A stretch of 64,000 nt of DNA from Pomphorhynchus laevis (Eukaryota; Acanthocephala; Palaeacanthocephala; Echinorhynchida; Pomphorhynchidae): positions 62,001 through 126,000 of the forward strand of contig WNNJ02002443.1 of NCBI GenBank assembly GCA_012934845.2, given 5' to 3'. A program made the translations under genes and the position numbers. This document shows, one piece after another, positions 1 to 10,906 of the stretch. The notes beneath the pieces are model-generated. The model saw nothing but the letters and a program-made list of their open reading frames with translations. It was not told the DNA's origin and did no database searches. Position 1 is the first letter of the stretch. The number at the start of each line of letters is the position of its first letter.

Positions 1-900
1 TTTGATAGACATATATTCTAAATTAGTTTACTAATGTAGATTTATTTTTTAAATTTATAAATTTTAAATATTTAAATTAACTATTTTTTATTGATCCATA
101 TTTAAAACTAAAACATATTAAAACTTTTAACATATTTAAAAGGAATATATTATCGCATAATCATTCATCCATACCATATAATATAAAATATAATACATTA
201 AATAATGAAATTTTACGAATTGCAACGATTTGTAACGATATTGACTTTCAAAATCATATAAATTATATTTAACTCTAACAATTTTTATTCAATAAACGAA
301 CAAATTTATCCAGAAAGCCTTATTCTTAATAAAACTAATATTGATGATAAAGAAGGTGTATATCTAGATATAAACATTAAATTAACATTAACTAAAACTA
401 CTATTAATTTATATCGTAAAGATTATTTAAATTTACAAGAAACATATTTTTGCATGAGCATTCATCAATACTATATAATATAAAATATAATACATTAAAT
501 AATGAAATTTTAAGAATTGCAACGATTTGTAACGATATTAGTTTTCTTTAAAATCATTTAAATAATTTAATAGATGCATATTTTAAACTAGGTTATTCTA
601 AAATATCAGACAGAAAATCGTAAAATATATAAATCAACACAATAATATAAAGAATAAATTATATTATATTATATAAATAGATGCATATTTTGAAGTAGGT
701 TACTATAAAAATTAAATCAAACAGAAACTAATAAAATATATATCAACACAAAATATATCTTAATGGAGAAGTAAATATCAACAAAATATTATTAAAATAT
801 TAAATTTACAATATATAAACCAACAAAATATTATAAAAAATAATGTTAAACTCATAAGAGGAATATGTTTATGGATGAATAATAAATAATATACTTTATT
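1..900 (+). mobile_element. Penelope-like RT fragments, two overlapping pieces
   Basis: Plus-strand fragments of one RT family seen again at 49915-51850, 56340-56414 and 59175-59530. Recognisable parts are the stretch after the YIDD motif and the region [12 protein letters not shown] short piece (about 140-265) is followed by a longer one (about 270-900). Old and broken; no open frame survives. Assignment to Penelope-like elements rests on the RT pattern and is not certain. Confidence 0.6.
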
Positions 901-1540
901 AAATATAATCAAATTACACTAGAGGAAATACGACGTTAGCGCGTACTTGAACCCGCTGCCATGTTGGGTTGATGAATATAGACTGAAACCTTATGCCACA
1001 GCAGTTTCTTCTGACGACCAATAATGCTTATTCTGATACATTGCGTATAATTTAGCTGATCATAATTGATAAAGCACAACATGTCGCCAAGGGAATTGGT
1101 GAATAGAAATGGTCACGTATAGTTCTTTTAAGAAACTTTTCGTTTTAGTATATATATGAAGTTTAATAAAAAGAAATAGCTATGGAAATTCATAAGATTA
1201 TCATAGTTCGTATTAGCTATCGAAAAACGAAATTACTACATTCAATATTTCTATTTGGATATATCTATATTAGGAAATAACAACCCATTTGCGCGTCCAA
1301 AATGCACTTACTTTTATTGATAGAGAAACTCAACAGCTTCAAGCGCAGTATATTTTCTCTCTCAGACTAAAATGTGTCTCTCTCAGACATGTTTGTCTCG
1401 ATATTAAAATTTCGGTAATTTGAAAAATGGTCATTTTGATCGTTATGTGTGGTAACAAAAAATTCAATGTGATTCGGATTTTGACATGCAAGTAATTAAT
1501 TACCATTTTTATTTCGCCCTAGCATTTGTTAATAAAAATA
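901..1540. other. No recognised feature
   Basis: Moderately AT-rich, no splice-flanked open frame and no repeat I could match elsewhere in the window. Confidence 0.5.
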
Positions 1541-1572
1541 ATAGTAACCATATAACCCCGACGCGAAAGAAT

Positions 1573-1608
1573 GACGAATGCCGTTTCGTCATCACAATGA
1601 CTCATCAG
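1573..1608 (-). ncRNA. Hammerhead ribozyme core, copy 1
   Basis: On the minus strand: CUGAUGA (1608-1602), stem II with perfect GUCAU/AUGAC arms around a UGUG loop (1601-1588), GAAA (1587-1584), a small stem III (CGG/UCG) and the cleavage triplet GUC ending at 1573. All core residues are present. Stem I is weak: the bases flanking the core do not pair well. Confidence 0.75.
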
Positions 1609-1875
1609 TGCCAGATCCCTCCCACTACTGGATGCAGAGGAGGACTAGCAGACGACAATCAACGAATGAATAAAGTGCATGATCTACTAGAAAATCTCTT
1701 GTAACATCATCTAGAGTGCTGAATTAGCACTACAGCTTCACCAAATTGGATCATTAGCAAAAGCACTGGCAAATGCCAGCGCAAGGTATCTTAATATCGG
1801 TTTACTTCTAATCTCAAATGATGATACCACCCCGCGTAAATTTTTAGTAATCATATAAGCCCGACGCGAAAGAAT

Positions 1876-1911
1876 AACGAATGCCATTTCGTCATTACTA
1901 TGACTCATCAG
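1876..1911 (-). ncRNA. Hammerhead ribozyme core, copy 2
   Basis: Minus strand: CUGAUGA, stem II GUCAU/AUGAC with a changed loop AGUA, GAAA, then stem III with a U-G first pair and triplet GUU. The stem is kept while the loop varies, as expected of a structured RNA. Confidence 0.7.
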
Positions 1912-2337
1912 TGCAAGTTTCCTCCCACTACTGGATGCAGAGGAGGACTAGCAGACGACAATCAACGAATGAATCAAGTGCATGATCTACTAGAAAATCT
2001 CTTCTAACATCATCTAGTGCTGAATTAGCACTACAGCTTCACCAAATCGGATCATTAGCAAAAGCACTGGCAAATGCCAGCGCAAGGTATCTTAATATCG
2101 GCTTACTTCTAATCTCAAATGATGATACCATTCCGTGTGAATTTTTAGTAATCATATAAGTCCGACGTGAAAGAATGACGAATGCCGTTTCGTCAGTGCA
2201 AGTTTCCTCCCACTACTGGATGCAGAGGAGGACTAGCAGACGGCAATCAATGAATAAAGTGCATGATCTACTAGAAAATCTCTTGTAACATCATCTAGAG
2301 TACTGAATTAGCACTACAATAAGGAATGGAACTGGCA

Positions 2338-2373
2338 CTGACGAGTTATAGTCATTACGAAACGGCATTCGTC
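2338..2373 (+). ncRNA. Decayed hammerhead core in the inverted unit
   Basis: Plus strand: CUGACGA (one core change), a stem II with one broken pair, GAAAC, and stem III with triplet GUC. Probably inactive. Confidence 0.45.
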
Positions 2374-2440
2374 ATTCTTTCGCGTCGGGCTTATATGATT
2401 ACTAAAAATTCACGTGGAATGGTATCATCATTTGAGTAAA

Positions 2441-5000
2441 TAATAATAAATTTTCTTAATAAAATATTAAAGCCCTTGCTTTCGAAGAAACGATGTCGGC
2501 TTATATTTGTCAAAGCAACATCACTTAAACGAGAATTTTATTGCTAACATGCGTGATAAAATAAAACTGGTTTGATACATTACTTCAATAACAATTTATG
2601 GCCAATTATTTCCCAAATTAAGCTGGTGTCTCTAAATGATTAGAGAGATTATCAAAAATTGTATCATTAAGGCATGAAGGTCAAACAATTTTATATCAAT
2701 ATATTTGACTCTTGCAAGAATATATCCTATTGTGCATAGTTAAAGCAAAGATTTTATTGATCAACAATAAATCATTATTCAGAAAATTTTTACTAATGAC
2801 TGATCTGATACAATTACATTGACCATTCTGTCATTCAGCATAAATACATCGGCGGATAACTTGAAGGCAATGCATCCATCAAACGTATTAACCCTTTTAA
2901 ATATCGGGTCGAATTTATGGGATTGACATAAACCGGAAGATATCAAAATACAGTGTTCTAGGATTTAACGAGGATTAATGATATTGGTATGTCATCGTTT
3001 GGTTATCCATTTATATTTTAAATGTAAGACAAACCTTAAAGCGCTTTTGCTGTTTTAAATATCGTGTAATCGCTGCAATCCGGAAGAATTAAGAGATGCC
3101 GTTAATTTCGGAACTTGTTTCAAATATCAATCATGGACTACTTACATACGTCAAATTAATAAGCGTAGGTTTCATTGTTCCTGTTTATTTGATTTTTTGC
3201 TACGTACTTTGAAGAAGCTATTATGAAGAAATCAAAATATCTTTCTTAAAGGGTCAATAGTCTTATCGAACTTTAATTCTTTAATGGTCAATCATATAAG
3301 CAACTTTAAGTTCGCCAATGACGCACATAGTTTGCATCTTACTTTCTTGATGGAAACGCCAGTAATGGTTATCTTTTACTGACTGTCACAGCAATTAACC
3401 TCACAATGGCATATATTGGTTGTCACATCACGTCTTTTAAACAAAGAACTAATCTAATTTTAAGACGACAATGTCCAATTTTGTATTTTTCGAATCCAAT
3501 CTTACAGAATAAAATTTCAATAAAAATACAAAATAACTCTGACGCTGATTTTCCAGATAAGCTAAAACAAAGAAATAAAACAATAAAGCGATATTGTAAT
3601 AATACAAGTTAATATCCATAATTAGGGCATTTAATGCATAACATTTGTTGAAATCCACAATCTTCGTTTTTGATTCATCACTAGTTCGTAACTACTTCAT
3701 TAAGGAGTAAGTTCGAAATATGTGCATCCTTGTGTGAGAGTCGGAGCTAAAATTTAAGTGACACTTGATTACTAATTGCTGACTAATTGATTGAGATTTT
3801 TTATCAATCACAAAAACAAAATTAATCAAAATACGGATTAATTCAATTATGGTATTTATTAATTCAAAAATAATCCGTTCTAGCAATAAAATAATTTTCC
3901 AATTTAATTTTTATTTTAAGACACTTTTAGCATCCATCGAATGTTTTTATTACGTCGAATAATCGAATCACAATGAAGAGCGTTGTCTTTAATCATTAGT
4001 TTCTTCACTGTTCATAAAAAATTACGCTTTATCACAATAAATCTATATGTTTATTTGCTATGACTTTTAAAATCGATATGGTCATTCCATCAAGCGCATT
4101 CCTTATAAAATTTATCACAGTCTAGATAATTGCCACTAATGTATTTGTTGTTGTCCTTATACAATACTACAATAATATAAAGATTATTAATTTGCAATCC
4201 GAGGGATGATGTCTTCTGATTTATATGATATATGCAAAATTCATTCTTTTATACTGAATATTTGTGTATTTTGGAATTATTCAAACGTTCAACCTCATCA
4301 TTCACGAAAACGTTTTATATCACATTGTAACGATAAACATATCTCCATACCCTCCTATATAGCATTTAATAAATACATCCAATTTTGTTCTACTATATAC
4401 GCCTTTATGCCTTTTAGGTCATTATTACATACAATAAATTTGAAATATGCTAATTTCAAAACATGTGATATTGTAATAACGTTAGCAACTGAATATTCTA
4501 GATGAAACGGAATTTAAATGAATCAAATTTCACTAATGCAAATCAAAGAGAATGGATTCCCGGTTAGTACATTTAAGGATTATTATTGTGAAGTTTAAAT
4601 TTAATTCTATAAAATTATAATAATTATCGAGTTATTGTTTAATTGTAGTTATCGAAATAAAATTAAATTTTGTTAAGTGAATTAATGTTTTAGTTCCGAA
4701 CAGTACACATATAGCCATAACATAGTTGAGTAAGCTTTATGCAAATGGAAATATGATGGAATTTTGCTTTAATAGTATACATACTGATATCCGTATTCTA
4801 TTCGAATTTATATTAACTTTTTTATTTTATATTTTACTTCTTTATTTTACAAAATAAAGAATACTATTTATTTTATATTTAAATTACAAAATACTTTTTA
4901 TTTTATATTTTAATTACAAAATATTTTTATAAATTTTAGAATCGACAATGATTGTAATTCTAGATAGTAATTCAACTGTCCATTTTAATTTTATTTGATC
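2441..5000. other. No recognised gene
   Basis: About 2.5 kb with less low-complexity DNA than its neighbours. The longest open frame (4206-4505, 99 codons) has no recognisable domain and no convincing splice sites. Confidence 0.5.
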
Positions 5001-5092
5001 ACAATTCTCTCGTATATTTTCTAGTTTGAAACTGCACTGTCTTATATTTAATGACAATTCTCTCGTATATTTTCTAGTTGAAACTGCACTGT
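5001..5092. repeat. 53-bp tandem duplication
   Basis: Two copies of about 40 bp beginning acaattctctcg, offset by 53 bp, nearly identical. Confidence 0.7.
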
Positions 5093-5489
5093 TTTCGGAA
5101 TGGAAATTTAATTACGAATTTTATTTAATTACACGTTTATAAGACAAAAGGAGTACATTCGTGATTGCCTATGTAATGCTACAGAAACAAGAACTAAGAT
5201 CCGGTACTAGATACCGGAACAGCTTTTGATTATTACCTATCTATATGTCATTTGGTGTTGGAAATATAAGTCGATAATTGAATATACTGCATATTTCTGT
5301 AAAATATCAGATTTATAGACCGATTTATTCGCATTGTCGATATTTCGATCCGAAATTATATTTGAATTGGAGATTGAGAAGTGATAATATATAATACTTT
5401 GATAAGATAATAGTATTTTAATAATAGTAATTATTATTTTCAATAATTTTTTTAATAATATTTTTTTGATATAGAAACACAAGTTGAGT

Positions 5490-6790
5490 CAATGTACAAA
5501 TATTCACAAAAAAATAATTTTTAACTTTTTTGACATCTTCAAATTGATAATCATCAATTGAAAGTAATCGACTTGCGCGTATAGTAAAGTGATCCATCTT
5601 AGCCATTAGAAACGATATATGGCAACGCAAATTTGCAATTATATCGGTGTAACCATTTTGATATGTCTTCAATGTTCTGGCAAAATATTTTAGCAAGATG
5701 TCCGCTGCCGGTCCAATTCCTCCACAAACACTTTGCATGTTCTCTGGATGAATTGCCACTTCTGCTGTATCGATTTTGTTAGTAGAGAAAAAGCGACATA
5801 TGAATTTTGTTCAGCAAGATTGTACAATTTATCGAGAACAAGTACCATTTTTAAACAGCACTATTCGTATGTTCATTAATAAACTCTTCAGAACCTATAT
5901 AACTTCCCAATAATTGAATTACCTCTGTCTCTACGTTGATGTTATTACCCGCAAAAAATCAGTATTACTCAAGTTGTTTTCGGAATGAACAAGCAAGTAA
6001 CATTTTTTTGATTTAAATTAAAACCAAAATTAGGGCCAGACAAGGTTAATATATCCCAGACGATTTTTAAATCTGAAATTTTCCCGACAAAGCACGCATC
6101 GTCTGCATACCATCTTTGTGTTAGCTCGGGTATCTCGTGTTTAATTTTAGAGATAAGAGGTAGAATCGCTGCGGCGAAAGCGGACATTGCAAGCGAATCC
6201 CCTTGCGTAAAACCTTGAGAAGAGTACAAGACTTCATCACTAACTGAAAGCGTGGTTGGACTTAAATATTCATTCCTCAAAATTTGAGACAAAGCAGGAC
6301 ATACGTAATCCATATTCTTAAGGGCCAGCATCCGATTAACGCAGTTAAATGCATTTCTGGCGTCTATACTCAAAATATACATATCCGCGGAGTCATTAAA
6401 CGCTCTACGGATCGAATGAATTACAAACTCAGCACCACATCTTTGACCCGCACACATTTGTTCGTGGCTGCACACTGAAATTAAGTCATTTTTTATTATT
6501 TCATTGATACATTTTCCTGATATACGCCGCAGAACTTCGCCGATTCCAATGGGTCTGATGCCCGGACATTTATTAAACGGTATTAGACGCGATGCAGTTA
6601 GCTGTCATAAAAATTAGATCGATATTGTGTGATGCAATTTGTGTCGTCATGACCGCAACTTTGTTTGCAAGTTTGACAGATTCCTTGCTGAAGTTCATCA
6701 GTAATGATTTCCACATTTGAGCATTTCTACCAGACGGACCAGCAGCATATGGACCATCAGCACATTCTGTAGAATAAGTTGAAACATAAC
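5490..6790 (-). mobile_element. LINE with restriction-like endonuclease, internally deleted
   Basis: Minus-strand RT with CPGIRPIGIGEVLRRISGK, SIDARNAFNCVN, SSQGFTQGDSLAM and RWYADDACFVG (best frame 5969-6475), then the C-terminal GGIGPAAD block at about 5720. Same family as 37607-40730 and 33700-34070. I associate the pattern with SLACS/CRE-like site-specific LINEs carrying a PD-(D/E)xK nuclease. About 1.2 kb between RT and C terminus, present in the 37607 copy, is missing here. Several frame breaks; not functional. Confidence 0.8.
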
Positions 6791-7124
6791 TGTTAATACC
6801 TTCAACGATGGAAGGTCACCGTATGCGAATTATAAGAAGTGCTCAATTAGATTTACGACCATCTCAATAAATTCATGACTTGCATTACACTTAGGCAACA
6901 AAAATAAATTTGGCCTCTCCATAAAAAGCATGCAACTTTATTGTGTAATCAGTGAACAATATATTGCAACTGTTCGAGTCATAATTAGTCGCACTTTCTT
7001 TGTTCTTTCGATTATTGGGTACACGCCTTACCTATAGGCTAACCATAAAGTACAGCTAGAAATTCTTCAGTATATAAAACTATCAATGTAATATTATCAT
7101 AATATTAATGATCATTAATATTAT

Positions 7125-7960
7125 CATATTGTAGCACATCTCGATGTATAAAGTATGCAGATGACATATCTATAATTACTTGTGAAATGAACTATTTAGC
7201 ATCAAATAAAACAGTTATGTCGGAAATTCACAATCTTAGACAATGGTGTTCCTAAAACTGCATGTCTAAATATTAATAAATCTAAAATAATTAGGTTCAC
7301 ATTAAAAGATTTACTCGTTCAATCAACTCTTAATGATTATGATATGATGAGAGTTGATCAGATAAAGATTTTAGGCGTTATATTTACACCTAATTTATCA
7401 TGGAGCACATACGCACAATATATTTCTCGGAAGTGCTCACAACGTCTATATTTTTTGAGACGCTTGAAAATACTTGGAGCATCAAATGACCAGTTAGAGA
7501 TAATGTATAACGCATGCATTCGAGGCCTTATTACATACGGATATCCGACTTTTGCTAATATGCCGTCACATTTTAAAAACTTTTATGTCCATTTACACGC
7601 GCGGACAACGTATACGTGGAAAATAACTGGTTCCACTTGAACTTTTTCTTAAAAACATCATATCGACAATAGCAGAACATCCCTACTTCCATGTACTTCT
7701 TTCTGATTCTACCCATTGTGTACTTAATGTCAATCATAGACACGAATTACGTAAGCATCCAATCTACAAAATAGAGCACGCAGCAACTGAGCACTTAGGA
7801 CGAAGTTTCTTATTTCAAGCTCTATCATACATACGAAACTTTAAAAAAAATTATGACTGTTTTTAATAACTATGTTGCTTTCATTCGAGTGGCTAATATA
7901 GCTGCCCCTGATTGTTAGTATTAGTTTGTGATACAAATAAAGGCTTCTTGATTGATTGAT
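7125..7960 (+). mobile_element. LINE 3' fragment (CR1/I-like RT end)
   Basis: Begins at the RT active site KYADDISII, continues through ILGVIFTPNLSWS and RLYFLRRLKILGA (longest open piece 7344-7640), and ends with a ttgattgattgat tail. 5' truncated, as usual for LINE insertions, with frame breaks. Confidence 0.75.
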
Positions 7961-8367
7961 CATAGGAAGTCTAGAGCGTATCTATCGCTTACTGAAGTTT
8001 ATTTCAACTTTAATAAATAAAAAGCGTAATTTGTGGTAATGCTGCTAACTATTTCTAGAACCTAGTATTTTATGAATTGATACTTTATATGTGAATTTAG
8101 ATTGAGTTATCAATAAGTATTTTACATATCTTATCGAATTTCTGTCCTTTTTCTTCAACCCTTCATAGTAGCCAATCACAAATCAACAAAAATATTGTCT
8201 TAATATACTTGTAAATTTGAAAATACACTTGAATAATATATATTATATATTATACACTTTTGTATATTATATATTTAATTACACTTTTGTATTATCTCTC
8301 TATAATTTATGGATATTTTTTTATATTAATGTCTATAAAAATATTTAATTCTTTATCTGTAATTTAG

Positions 8368-8434
8368 GACTACGGACTTTGATTGAAAACAAAGTTAAAG
8401 AATCAGCATTTGATTTAAATCATCAAAAAATAAG
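8368..8434 (+). CDS. Possible upstream MCM9 exon
   Basis: A 67-nt stretch lies between a good acceptor (aatttag) and a donor (AG|gtattt). It is open in one frame, reading IENKVKESAFDLNHQKI. It leaves two bases, which fits an acceptor at 10752 that would make the 10757 exon internal, starting at 10753. The joined reading could match the helical N-terminal domain of MCM9, but similarity is too weak to prove it. It sits between two 115-bp direct repeats, so it may instead be repeat sequence. Confidence 0.28.
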
Positions 8435-8657
8435 GTATTTCAAGGTATTTTTAGATAGTTGTTATATAATACGTAAAGCAGCATAAAAATTCTAAACCGA
8501 AATTCGACTGAATTTCAGTTTGAATAAAAATATTAATAAATTAATTTTAATTTAAAAAATTAATATTAACTTTATAAATTTATTTTATGAATTTATAAAT
8601 TTATTTTGATTTATAAAATTAATATAAAATTACAGCAACATTGACAATATTATTATA

Positions 8658-8689
8658 ATATTGACAATATCATATGATATTGTCAATAT
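8658..8689. repeat. Perfect 32-bp palindrome
   Basis: Arms atattgacaatatcat and their exact complement meet without a spacer. Confidence 0.85.
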
Positions 8690-9275
8690 CATATGATTAC
8701 TGTAAAAATGATAGATTTATAGATTATTAAATGTTACTTTTTCTTGATTGTTGAGTATCTTAAAGACTTGTGCATTGCAGCGTTTGAATGTATTATATAT
8801 TTACATTAATTTTAATGTAAATATAGCGTACTATATAAATAAAAGTTTAAATTTATTTTTAAATATAGTTTTGGCTTTACTTAGTACAACCTTTTATAAC
8901 ACATTTATATTTAAAATGCATATTTTTTATTTTTAAATATAAAATATTTAAACGTGGACCTTTTTGTTTGGCCGAAAGACAATTCAAAGCAATAAGTAAC
9001 AAATGAAATAAAATTATTATTTTAGGATTTTATACGATTTTTATGTCTGATTTTATGTAATACAATTTTATAAATATTTTAAAATATTAGAAATATAATT
9101 TATAATATAAATATATGGTATATAATTAATATTGTGAATAATTACAAATTTAAGTCTAGAGCGTATCTATCGCTTACTGAAGTTTATTTCCACTTAAATA
9201 AAAAAGTGTAAGTTGTGATAATGTTAACTATTTCTAGAACATAGTATTTTATGAATTGATACTTTATTATATTTT

Positions 9276-10740
9276 ATGAGAATTATCTAATATACAATAT
9301 TGTATATGATAATTTTATGATTATTAATATAAATATATGATATCATTTAATTATCAATAATTAATATAATATATGATATAATTAAACTTATAAATATAAT
9401 TCAGAAATAATATTGTCATTGTTGCTGTAATAATATTATTAAATAATAATGCTTTTATATGATATGTAACTGTGATATTTAAAGTTTAATTCACCTCTCA
9501 TTGTTGTGATAATATTTATTTATTATCTAATGGATTGGATTATTAATGGCTTGATTACGATTTAGTTTTGGCTAAAATATTTTTGTCTTTAAAATAATAC
9601 TTAGAAACAAGAATATATTTCATATTTTCGTTTCAACAAGGAATAATTATACTTCTATTAGATTTAATAACGTTATTGGTAGTTGTATTAATGATATTTT
9701 ATTATATAATTATAGTTGTTATATGATGATACAATAGAATAACAAATTAGATAATATATATTATATATTTAATTGATATTGTGATACATTTCAGTTTCAT
9801 TTTTGGCAGCATTTTCATCATAATACAAAATAATAATAATTTAACATAATAATAATGTTTTGAAGTTGTCTCCAACTTCAAAAGAATATCAAATATTTAT
9901 ATTCAAAACAATTAAACTTTTTTTATTTAGTATAATAGCAAACGGAATTAATTAATATATTTCTTAATACTATTAATATTATTTTTTCGTATTTACGTAA
10001 GTTTAAAATATGTTGTTGTTTTTTAGCTTCAGGATTGTAATTAAATTTTAATTAGTTGTTTCACAATCATTTTGTCGCGTAATAAATAATTTATTATATA
10101 AAAATGATATTATTATCATTTATTATTTATTTATCATTTATTATTATAAATGATATTTATTATTTGGAAGACATCATTTTATAATTTCTTAGTGATTATC
10201 ACTAACTTGTGATTTGCTTTTATTTCTAATCTTATATATCATATCGTACACAGTCTATAAATTTAATATTAACTATAAAATGACTAATTAGATAATTATT
10301 TTTTAGCAATTATCTAATTAACTATCTAATATTTCATCGCTAAATGTATTTTTTGTATGACGTAACCAAAACGTTTGATTATTTAAAAGATAATCAATAT
10401 TATTTGTTAAGAAGTTAAGTTACTTATAACTTAAGTTCTGTGATTTTTGGAATTTTTTATAATTTTCTTCATATATAATTTTCGAATAATATCATTTATT
10501 ATATAAAAATGATATTATTAAATAATTAATTTTATATAAATTATATTTTAATATCATTTTTCTAATCAAAAATTCAAATCTTAACAGTTTAAATAAATTT
10601 TTATTTATAGCGTTTAGTTTCAAACAAATAAAAAGGCATTTCTTATAAAGGATTATTAATTACATTATTTTGTTCAGATCATAATTTCAACTTTAGGACT
10701 CACAAATAAAAAATAAACTTCTAAATTCAAATATCTGTTT
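9276..10740. other. AT-rich DNA, no gene seen
   Basis: Very AT-rich, with repeated small motifs such as ataaaaatgatattatta. Nothing coding is supported. Confidence 0.5.
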
Positions 10741-10756
10741 TCTATAATTTAGTGTA

Positions 10757-10906
10757 ATGGATATATTAAATGAATGTGGTCCTGAAGTATCTGCCAAACT
10801 ATTAAGTGATGGGATGAAATTTGTTGAGGAAATAAACAGGATTTCAATTCTAATGCATAAATCTGACAAATCAGATATTGAGGCATGTCCTACAAGATTA
10901 AAATTA
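10757..10906 (+). CDS. MCM9: MCM9 exon: end of N-terminal helical domain
   Basis: Fifty codons from ATG, reading [16 protein letters not shown] and onward. The donor gtattt follows TTA in phase 0, and the next exon also starts in phase 0. The joined residues align without gaps to the part of human MCM9 just before the OB fold. An acceptor-like tttag at 10752 means the exon may be internal and the ATG not the true start. Confidence 0.7.

Larger units (their letters stand above)
1541..2440 (-). repeat. Tandem ~300-bp hammerhead repeat array (retrozyme-like)
   Basis: Three direct units (starting near 1541, 1844 and 2146; spacings about 303 and 301 bp; the third shortened), then a short inverted piece from about 2319. 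The first two units carry a hammerhead core on the minus strand; the inverted piece carries a decayed one on the plus strand. No protein is encoded. Tandem 170-400-bp units with a type I hammerhead are the known layout of animal retrozymes, non-autonomous retroelements thought to spread through circular RNA with help from Penelope-like enzymes. Diverged relatives lie at 45700-46225. Confidence 0.75.
7968..9275. repeat. Pair of ~115-bp direct repeats 1.2 kb apart
   Basis: The segment beginning gtctagagcgtatctatcgc occurs at about 7968-8090 and 9152-9270 in the same orientation with small differences. The 1.06 kb between is AT-rich, with a 32-bp palindrome (8658-8689) and the doubtful exon 8368-8434. 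No protein is visible. Confidence 0.6.

Noticed and set aside
4206-4505. 99-codon plus-strand open frame
   Set aside because: No recognisable domain, no conservation to judge, and chance frames of this size occur in this DNA.
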